Positions 58,405 to 64,000 of a stretch of DNA of 64,000 bases are shown here, one piece after another. Made by a program: the position numbers and the translations under genes. Source of the DNA: Aquisalinus flavus (GTDB taxonomy: Bacteria > Pseudomonadota > Alphaproteobacteria > Caulobacterales > Parvularculaceae); contig NZ_CP042288.1 in assembly GCF_022559625.1 (NCBI RefSeq), forward strand, positions 1,078,409-1,142,408, written 5' to 3'. The first letter of the stretch is position 1; each line of letters starts with the position of its first letter. A model generated the notes under the pieces. It did no database searches and was not told where the DNA came from. It saw nothing but the letters and a program-made list of their open reading frames with translations.

Positions 58405-60225
58405 ATGAGCCTGACGGCACCCATCCCTCCATCACCACCGGCTCTCGTGGAACGCTCGGTCTGCGGGAAACGCTGGGTGATGCGCGAAATATCAGAGCGC
58501 GACGTGCTGACCATGGTCCAGCAGCTCGGCATCGACCGGACGCTGGCCGAAACCCTGTCTGCGCGCGGTATTGTGCCGGAGGAGGCATCCGCTTTCCTCA
58601 ACCCCTCCCTGCGCGACTGCATGCCGGACCCGTCCTGCATGGCCGATATGGACAAGGCAGTCGCCCGCATCGTCACTGCCATCAAGTCTGGCGAGACGAT
58701 CGGCATCTTCGGGGATTACGATGTCGACGGCACGACCTCGGCGGCACTGCTGGTGCGTTATTTCACGGCGCTCGGGATCGACCATTTCGTCCATATCCCG
58801 GACCGGCTGACGGAAGGCTATGGGCCGAGTGCCCAGGCCTTTGCGGGCTTGAGAGAGAAGGGTGCTAGCCTGTGCATCACCGTCGATTGCGGCGCCATGG
58901 CCCATGACATCATCGAGCAGGCTCAGCTTGACGGCCTCGATATCGTCGTGACCGACCACCACCAGATGACCCTGCCGGCCCCGCCAGCAGCTGCAACGGT
59001 CAATCCGAACCGTCCCGACGATATCTCGGGGCTCGGCAATCTTTCGGCAGCAGGCGTGGTCTTCATGGTGCTCGTCGCGCTCAACCGCGCCCTGCGCCGG
59101 GACGGATATTTCACTGACCGTTCTGAACCCAAGCTCCTGGAATGGCTCGATCTCGTCTCCCTCGGCCTGATGTGCGATGTGATGCCGCTGACCGGCCTGA
59201 CCCGCGTGCTGGTTGCCCAGGGGTTGAAGGTCATGGGCACCTTCGGCGAGGGGGTGACGGCGCCTGCGGCCTATCCCGGGCTGTTCCATCTGGCGAGCGC
59301 GGCGGGTGCCAGTGGCGCCGCCAGCGCCTATCATCTGGGTTTTGTTCTGGGACCCCGCATCAATGCCGCCGGGCGTATCGGACATGCCCGTGAAGCGTTG
59401 TCGATGATGACGCTGAATGATCCAGCAAAAACAGTACAGTTGGCCGAAAGACTTCATGGATTGAACGCAGTCCGCCAGGACATCGAGAGCAGCGTTCTCG
59501 AAGAGGCGATCAACCAGGTCGAGGTACAGCGATTGAACGACAGGCCGAACCTCGTCGTGACCGCCGGCGATGGCTGGCACCCGGGCGTCATCGGTATCGT
59601 CGCCGGGCGCCTGAAGGAGCGCTATGACTGCCCGGCCATCACCATCGGCTTTGATGGCGATACCGGGAAGGGCTCCGGCCGGTCGCTGCCGGGCGTTGAT
59701 CTTGGCAGCGCCATCGCTGCGGCCTATCGCGAAGGGCTGCTGCTCGGGGGCGGCGGGCACGCCATGGCCGCGGGCCTGACCATCGAGAAGGACAAGCTCG
59801 GCGCGTTCACGGCCTTCCTGAAAGAGCGCCTTGCCGATGACATTGCACAATCGCGTGCCCGCGCTGCCGTGAAGATCGATTCGATCGCCAGTCTGGCCGT
59901 CGTGCGCAAGACCTTCGCCGATTCGCTGGCCGGCGCCGGCCCTTTCGGCACCGGCAATCCCGAGCCGCGCTTCGTCTTCGAGCGGGTGAGGGTGCGATAT
60001 GGCGACATCAAAGGTGGCAAGCACATCGCCTGTACGCTGGCCGATTCCATGGGCCGTACGGCCCGGGCCATCGCCTTTCGCTGTGTCGATGAGCCCATGG
60101 GCGACGTGCTGCTGAATGCCGGGAATCGGATCATCAGCATTGCCGGAAAAATCCGCGAAGATGCATGGCGCGGCGGCGATGCAGCGCAGATTCATATCGA
60201 AGATATCGCGCTGGCGGAGACCTGA
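58405..60225 (+). CDS. recJ: Single-stranded-DNA-specific exonuclease RecJ
   Basis: A 606-residue 5'-3' exonuclease for recombination and mismatch repair. The DHH-family motifs are IFGDYDVDGTTSAALL (motif I), LCITVDCGAM (II), VVTDHHQMTLP (III), and the DHHA1 part has GGGGHAMAAGL. The C-terminal OB-like domain includes GPFGTGNPEPRFVF. The start is the ATG at 58405, with a weak ribosome site. It ends 100 bases before tRNA-Glu. Confidence 0.94.
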   Translation: MSLTAPIPPSPPALVERSVCGKRWVMREISERDVLTMVQQLGIDRTLAETLSARGIVPEEASAFLNPSLRDCMPDPSCMADMDKAVARIVTAIKSGETIGIFGDYDVDGTTSAALLVRYFTALGIDHFVHIPDRLTEGYGPSAQAFAGLREKGASLCITVDCGAMAHDIIEQAQLDGLDIVVTDHHQMTLPAPPAAATVNPNRPDDISGLGNLSAAGVVFMVLVALNRALRRDGYFTDRSEPKLLEWLDLVSLGLMCDVMPLTGLTRVLVAQGLKVMGTFGEGVTAPAAYPGLFHLASAAGASGAASAYHLGFVLGPRINAAGRIGHAREALSMMTLNDPAKTVQLAERLHGLNAVRQDIESSVLEEAINQVEVQRLNDRPNLVVTAGDGWHPGVIGIVAGRLKERYDCPAITIGFDGDTGKGSGRSLPGVDLGSAIAAAYREGLLLGGGGHAMAAGLTIEKDKLGAFTAFLKERLADDIAQSRARAAVKIDSIASLAVVRKTFADSLAGAGPFGTGNPEPRFVFERVRVRYGDIKGGKHIACTLADSMGRTARAIAFRCVDEPMGDVLLNAGNRIISIAGKIREDAWRGGDAAQIHIEDIALAET

Positions 60226-60324
60226 AATTTTCGCGAAAAAAGTGCACCTGAAGGCAAATCAGGTCTTGCGAATTTCCGCGTGCTTTCATATACACACGCT
60301 CTCGCCGCAAGGCGCTGATAGTGC

Positions 60325-60399
60325 GGTCCCTTCGTCTATCGGTTAGGACGCCAGGTTTTCAACCTGGAAAGAGGGGTTCGATTCCCCTAGGGACTGCCA
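60325..60399 (+). tRNA. tRNA-Glu (anticodon TTC)
   Basis: GGTCCCT pairs with AGGGACT (one G-U), discriminator G, then an encoded CCA. The anticodon arm CCAGG-TTTTCAA-CCTGG gives TTC, and the T loop is TTCGATT. Length is 75 bases. Confidence 0.97.
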
Positions 60400-60533
60400 T
60401 TCCTCCTTCACTTTCCCTTTGCCAGAGGCCTGATCCGGGCTTGCGTCCTCCTTACAGTTTGATAAGGTTTCATTAACGCCTTGAATCCGTCGAGGGCACC
60501 GTCGGGCGTTTGCGTCAACGTGGAGAGGATCTC

Positions 60534-60974
60534 ATGAAGAAACTGGCTGGTATCGCGCTTTCCATCGGGCTGTTCTTCGCAGCGCCTTTTGCCCACGCCA
60601 TCACACCATCCGAGATCAGTGACGTTCTGGAAGCACAGGGTTATCCGGTCCATTCGATCAGCGAGTCGATGCTGGCCGTGAATTATCAGGGGATGACCGT
60701 CCTCATCGCGATTAACGGCGCCGACGGAGACGTGTCGTACCTGACCTATCTTCAAAACGGGTCTGACAATGTCAGCGAGGAATTTCTCAACAACTATAAT
60801 TACAGTGTGAAGTTCGGTCGCGCCTTCATCGATCGCGACGGCGATGTCGTTATCCAGATGGACCGCAACGCGTCGGGTGGGGTATCGCTTGGTAATGTTA
60901 CGTCTGATTTTGATGTCTTCATTTCTCTGGTCGAGAAATTCCTGAATGATGTCAGCAATCAAGTGACTGTATAA
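60534..60974 (+). CDS. Secreted YbjN-like protein
   Basis: A 146-residue protein with a signal peptide ([20 protein letters not shown]) cleaved near AHA. The mature part has the YbjN (T3SS-chaperone-like) pattern: [19 protein letters not shown], then alternating strands ([20 protein letters not shown]) and helices ([15 protein letters not shown]). Cytosolic YbjN proteins help stress survival and flagellar functions; the secreted form's role is unknown. GGAGAGG before the ATG at 60534 makes the start secure, though the frame is open to 60510. Confidence 0.75.
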   Translation: MKKLAGIALSIGLFFAAPFAHAITPSEISDVLEAQGYPVHSISESMLAVNYQGMTVLIAINGADGDVSYLTYLQNGSDNVSEEFLNNYNYSVKFGRAFIDRDGDVVIQMDRNASGGVSLGNVTSDFDVFISLVEKFLNDVSNQVTV

Positions 60975-60979
60975 CATAC

Positions 60980-60991
60980 ACTTGTACAAGT
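60980..60991. other. Perfect 12-base palindrome ACTTGTACAAGT
   Basis: ACTTGTACAAGT is its own reverse complement and lies just after the YbjN-like stop and 136 bases before the cold-shock start. It has the size of a dimeric repressor operator. No T run follows, so it is not a usual terminator. Function unknown. Confidence 0.4.
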
Positions 60992-61050
60992 ATCGGCGTA
61001 TTCTGCAACTTCAGCGAGAAGTCTCCTTATTTTCCTGCTTTATCGGCTAA

Positions 61051-61079
61051 AAAGCATTGTCATGAAGATGACATGCTTT
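61051..61079 (+). promoter_or_regulatory. Long hairpin in the cold-shock gene leader
   Basis: AAAGCA (61051-61056) and TGTCAT (61058-61063) pair exactly with ATGACA (61068-61073) and TGCTTT (61074-61079) with one bulged T and loop GAAG, giving a 12-base-pair stem. It ends 47 bases before the likely start of the cold-shock gene, so it may be a temperature-sensitive leader structure. Confidence 0.55.
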
Positions 61080-61126
61080 ACGAATGCGATTATGCTCTGC
61101 AGCAGGGAATGAGAGACGAGAGACAT

Positions 61127-61669
61127 ATGATGAATCAGGATCTGGGAGCCGACGAGACGGACGCAGACGCTGACGAGGAGTCCTTCCAAATCACCGGTAT
61201 CGTCAAATGGTTCGATACGGTGAAGGGCTATGGCTTCATCATGTCCGATCAGTCAGATGGCGACATCCTTCTTCATTCTTCCTGTCTCAAGCAAACAGGC
61301 CGCAGCGCCGCGCCTGAGGGGTCGACGGTGATCTGCGAGGCAGTCCGTCGGCCGAAGGGACTGCAGGCATTGCGTGTCATCAAGATTGATGAAAGCACAG
61401 CCGCACCGGTCCTGCCGTCCGAGGAGTACGCCCTGCCTGTAGAGCCAGCAGGTCAGTTGAAGACGGCCGAAGTGAAATGGTTCAACAGGGCAAAAGGGTA
61501 TGGTTTCCTGACGCAGGGACCGGGCACTGAGGATATCTTCGTTCATATGGAAACGCTGCGCCGGTCAAACCTGTCGGAGCTTCAGCCGGGACAGCGCGTG
61601 CTGGTTTCCTACGGCAAGGGACCGAAAGGCCTGCTCGCAGCAGAAGTCAGGCTCGATAGCGGCAACTGA
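61127..61669 (+). CDS. Double cold-shock-domain protein
   Basis: A 180-residue nucleic-acid chaperone with two cold-shock domains: about residues 23-89 ([21 protein letters not shown]2 DILLH) and about 113-178 ([21 protein letters not shown]2 DIFVH). The N-terminus is acidic (EEDADADEE-like). Two-domain Csp proteins are typical of alphaproteobacteria. The start at 61127 has GAGAG upstream; the frame opens to an ATG at 61073 which lies in the hairpin arm, so I reject that start. The leader carries a strong hairpin. Confidence 0.88.
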   Translation: MMNQDLGADETDADADEESFQITGIVKWFDTVKGYGFIMSDQSDGDILLHSSCLKQTGRSAAPEGSTVICEAVRRPKGLQALRVIKIDESTAAPVLPSEEYALPVEPAGQLKTAEVKWFNRAKGYGFLTQGPGTEDIFVHMETLRRSNLSELQPGQRVLVSYGKGPKGLLAAEVRLDSGN

Positions 61670-61672
61670 CGT

Positions 61673-62689
61673 CTATTCCTCGATCCGTGCCAGATAGTCA
61701 GGGCTCGGGCACTGGATCATCCGTGTCCGGCTTCCCCGCGTGCTGACGCTACAGCGCTCGACGAACGCAAGCAGGCGATAGGACGGGCAGGCGATCGGCG
61801 CGTTGGCATCCTGATCGTTGCGAACATAACACCCCGTCTCGATCAGGGTCAGATCGTCCGTATTGCACATGAAGCGGCCATAGGTGCCAGCGCCTGCAAC
61901 CACGGTGCAGCTCTTCCGGATATCGCCAATGGTAACAGTGCGCCCGGCGGGCAGGGTGATCTCGATGCCATCAATTGCGGCTTCGATTTCACCCGCGCGA
62001 TCCTGCGCCTGTCGCTCTGCATCGGATAGCCGGATACATTGCCCGTCTTTCTGCACATAGCCTTGCATGCAGGTCCAGTCATCCCCTTTATTCGTATACG
62101 TTGCGTTTTCCGGGATGACAAAGCCGCGGCAGCGACCATCCTCGAAACGCAAGCCGCGTGTACAGTCCGTCTCGCTGCCGCCGGCGGCAGACAAGCCTGA
62201 CGGCGCGCATCGACCGCCAGCCCGCTGATAGCCATCAAGGCAATGCCAGTCGGTGCCGCCCCAGGTGAGTTCTGCATTGGCCGGAACGATGACCTGGGCG
62301 CAGACCTCGCCATTCCGCTCGAACCCTTTCAGACAATACCAGCTATTGCCCTGCAGACGCAGGTCTGCATTGGCCGGCACTGCAATCTCGCTGCATTCAT
62401 AGCCGTCTCTCTGATAACCGCTCTCGCAGCGCCAGCCACGCCCGTCGATCGACAGGGATGCATTGACCGGGACATCGATCATTTCACAGCTATTGCCCTG
62501 ACGGCGAAAACCCTGAGAACATTTCCACCCAACGCCATCGGCTCGGGGTTCAGCATTTTGCGGAAAATCGACGCGCTGGGCCAGCACCTGACCTTGCAGG
62601 GCCAGCGACATGCACAGAACGGCAGGAAGGATGTATCGCCACATGAACGCTAGTCTACGCTGATTTGCCCGGCACGAACATTGCGCCAT
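61673..62689 (-). CDS. Secreted protein with six CX10C modules
   Basis: A 338-residue protein with a signal sequence (ILPAVLCMSLALQGQVLAQ). It then has repeats of about 32 residues, each reading roughly VPxNAxLxxxGxxWxC, then GYxRxGxxC. The cysteine pairs are always spaced C-x10-C: WKC...SC, WRC...EC, WYC...VC, WHC...RC, DC...RC and WTC...QC. A C-terminal part of about 110 residues with four further cysteines has no known family. I recall similar repeats in Rhodobacterales and SAR11 secreted proteins, function unknown. Start at 62689 has GGAAG nine bases upstream; 62644 is an alternative. Confidence 0.8.
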   Translation of the reverse strand: MAQCSCRANQRRLAFMWRYILPAVLCMSLALQGQVLAQRVDFPQNAEPRADGVGWKCSQGFRRQGNSCEMIDVPVNASLSIDGRGWRCESGYQRDGYECSEIAVPANADLRLQGNSWYCLKGFERNGEVCAQVIVPANAELTWGGTDWHCLDGYQRAGGRCAPSGLSAAGGSETDCTRGLRFEDGRCRGFVIPENATYTNKGDDWTCMQGYVQKDGQCIRLSDAERQAQDRAGEIEAAIDGIEITLPAGRTVTIGDIRKSCTVVAGAGTYGRFMCNTDDLTLIETGCYVRNDQDANAPIACPSYRLLAFVERCSVSTRGSRTRMIQCPSPDYLARIEE

Positions 62690-62771
62690 GCAAGTACTTC
62701 CGTATGGGAGACAGTGGATCAGGAGCCAGATCCGGATCGGCGAGAAGTCGGTATTTCAAAGGGGGAGGGAG

Positions 62772-62848
62772 TGGTGACCCCGGCACGATTCGAACGTGCG
62801 ACCATCTGATTAGAAGTCAGGCGCTCTATCCAGCTGAGCTACGGGGCC
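62772..62848 (-). tRNA. tRNA-Arg (anticodon TCT)
   Basis: On the minus strand GGCCCCG pairs with CGGGGTC, discriminator A and encoded CCA. The anticodon arm CCTGA-CTTCTAA-TCAGA gives TCT. T loop TTCGAAT, length 77 bases. Confidence 0.96.
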
Positions 62849-62913
62849 ATTGAAAATCCTTATGGCGCATACCAGACATGCTTGGCCAGCGCGAAGGACG
62901 AAAAATCCGGGAC

Positions 62914-63222
62914 TCAGTGGGTCCAGGGTTTGCGGCGGCGGGCGCTGAAATTGTCGGAATAGGCCTTGATGACCGGCTTGCCGCCATGCGACTCCGAAAC
63001 CTTGTGCGGTATCCCATGTTCCGTCGCATAGGCAACGGCTGCTTCCTTGCTGTCGAATTTCAGCCGGACCTGATTGGATTTCATGTCATCGGACGATATC
63101 CAGCCCATCAGCGGATCGACCCGGCGCGCAGCGCTTTGCTCGAATTCCAGCACCCAGCTCCTGGTCTTGCCCTTGCCGGACTGCATGGCGGTCTTTGCCG
63201 GTTGATAGATGCGCGCGAACAT
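62914..63222 (-). CDS. NDUFS4-like complex I subunit (ETC_C1_NDUFA-type)
   Basis: A 102-residue homologue of the mitochondrial 18-kDa complex I subunit NDUFS4. Conserved are [15 protein letters not shown] (the start), [35 protein letters not shown] and the end [24 protein letters not shown] before the ATG at 63222 fixes the start; the longer frame runs through the tRNA-Pro gene and is not real. The gene lies apart from nuo genes, between two tRNA genes. Confidence 0.93.
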   Translation of the reverse strand: MFARIYQPAKTAMQSGKGKTRSWVLEFEQSAARRVDPLMGWISSDDMKSNQVRLKFDSKEAAVAYATEHGIPHKVSESHGGKPVIKAYSDNFSARRRKPWTH

Positions 63223-63265
63223 AAAACCCTCTTTATCGTGCAGTGACCCGCCATATTGGTTTCGA

Positions 63266-63342
63266 TGGTCGGGGCGGCAAGATTCGAACTTGCGACCCTC
63301 TGTTCCCAAAACAGATGCGCTACCAGGCTGCGCTACGCCCCG
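63266..63342 (-). tRNA. tRNA-Pro (anticodon TGG)
   Basis: On the minus strand CGGGGCG pairs with CGCCCCG, discriminator A and encoded CCA. The anticodon arm TCTGT-TTTGGGA-ACAGA gives TGG. T loop TTCGAAT, length 77 bases. It is the second proline tRNA of the window. Confidence 0.96.
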
Positions 63343-63618
63343 TCTCAACGAAATCAATATCTTGACTGCTCTTGCCCCGCCAGGGACGGCGAGCGCCAGA
63401 ACGATCACTGCCTAAAGGGATTATCCCCGGATTTCAAGCAAAACAAAACGCGATCCGGCTTTGGTCGCCGGCCACTCGTCAATCGGCAGCCGAGAATCGA
63501 GATGAAATAAAATATCACCAGATGGTGCATTGCGGCATAATCTGTGGTTTTCTGTCAATTGGGAAGCAGGAATGACCGCGAGAGGGGGAAGCCTGCGAGG
63601 AATGGGGATTTTCTATCG

Positions 63619-64000
63619 ATGCTTCTGGTTCGCATCGCCACAGCGTTTTTTCTGTCGCTCGTCAATCTTTTCACCACGCTGCTCGTCTGGTTGTTGCCGT
63701 TGGCGGCGCTACTGCTGGCCCAAACCTGGCTGCCACTGGAATTTCGCGATTGGCCGATCCTTCTGCAGGCCACGGGGCTGATCAAGGATCACCTCCCCGG
63801 GGCGGGCGAAGCAGGCATCACGCCGTTGGCTCTGGCGCTCTGGCTGGGATTGGGTGCCCTGTTCCTCAAGTACCAGCTGCACGCCGACAACCGCATCCTT
63901 GCGGCGAGCCGGGATCACGGCGCGGCCGTCGACGCGAATATGCGCAGCCTCCCGGACCTGTTCTTTCAGGCCGGCTTTCTGCTGGTGCTCGGCCCGCTGG
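63619..64000 (+). CDS. N-terminal part of a membrane protein (runs off the window)
   Basis: An ATG at 63619 opens 127 codons that continue past the window. Hydrophobic helices are LVRIATAFFLSLVNLFTTLL, VWLLPLAALLLAQTWL and ALALWLGLGALFLKYQL, and the final visible part ends FFQAGFLLVLGPL. GGGG eleven bases before the start is a modest ribosome site. The frame is uninterrupted and helix-rich, which supports it. I do not recognise the family. Confidence 0.6.
   Translation, partial: MLLVRIATAFFLSLVNLFTTLLVWLLPLAALLLAQTWLPLEFRDWPILLQATGLIKDHLPGAGEAGITPLALALWLGLGALFLKYQLHADNRILAASRDHGAAVDANMRSLPDLFFQAGFLLVLGPL

Noticed and set aside
58492-60195. 567-residue frame on the minus strand opposite recJ
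   Set aside because: RecJ motifs are complete on the plus strand; the antisense product has repetitive His/Asp/Gly composition typical of a shadow frame.
63223-63408. Upstream extension of the NDUFS4-like frame
   Set aside because: This part runs straight through the tRNA-Pro gene; the conserved family start and a ribosome site are at 63222.

Overview
The window is a contiguous stretch of an alphaproteobacterial chromosome with dense gene packing and moderately high G+C. The assignment rests on gene orders that I know from this class: slt/dapA-smpB, folK-rpoZ-rsh-pyrE-pdxJ-acpS-lepB-rnc-era-recO-parC, plsX-fabH-ihfA-merR and alaC-hom-glpX-recJ. It also rests on class-typical genes: ALAS-type hemA, MucR, LdtR, a ubiquinol-cytochrome c chaperone, an NDUFS4-like protein, a double cold-shock protein, DUF2842 and Bpt. 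A near-perfect CtrA-type site (TTAA-N7-TTAACCAT), lipoprotein glycosidases, a TRAP transporter and a PHA synthase would fit a marine or stalked-type lineage (Caulobacterales, Parvularculales or a relative). I cannot fix the order or genus from sequence alone. No phage, insertion sequence, integrase or CRISPR array was seen.

Layout. 1-9.8 kb is accessory and envelope: a FemAB/CelD-like acetyltransferase, a lipoprotein GH2 beta-galactosidase, an AarF/UbiB kinase, tRNA-Ser, a lipoprotein GH5 enzyme and a soluble lytic transglycosylase. 10-24 kb is a housekeeping core: dapA, smpB, a small membrane protein, a family-5 uracil-DNA glycosylase, a NYN protein, and the long folK-to-parC run covering ppGpp, pyrimidine and PLP synthesis, holo-ACP, signal peptidase, RNase III, Era, RecO and topoisomerase IV. 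24-36 kb is membrane and transport: LemA and an HtpX-like protease, a GT39 protein, a TakP-type TRAP transporter, Bpt, an SLC13/TrkA-C permease, a flavin reductase and a beta-hydroxyacid dehydrogenase. 35.7-39.3 kb is a tetrapyrrole/regulator island, hemB-ldtR-hemA-mucR.

39.5-48 kb holds glyA-nrdR-nusB-thiL, bamE, the bc1 assembly factor with DUF177, and plsX-fabH-ihfA-merR. 48-54 kb holds heme A synthase, a large acidic lipoprotein, rplM-rpsI with two tandem terminators, a 62-residue protein behind the CtrA-type box, and a PHA synthase with a lysine-rich extension. 54.3-60.2 kb holds a small lipoprotein and alaC-hom-glpX-recJ. 60.3-64 kb has tRNA-Glu, a secreted YbjN-like protein, a double cold-shock protein behind a structured leader, a secreted protein with six CX10C modules, tRNA-Arg, the NDUFS4-like gene, tRNA-Pro and the start of a membrane protein.

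Most of the window is ordinary core genome. The items most worth a second look are the CtrA-type box in front of the 62-residue gene, the CX10C repeat protein, the MucR homologue that lacks the usual zinc-ligand histidines, the diverged intergenic repeat pair, the hairpin in the cold-shock leader, and the low-complexity N-terminal extensions on Rsh and PhaC. I did not find a clear multi-gene system that I would call wholly undescribed.
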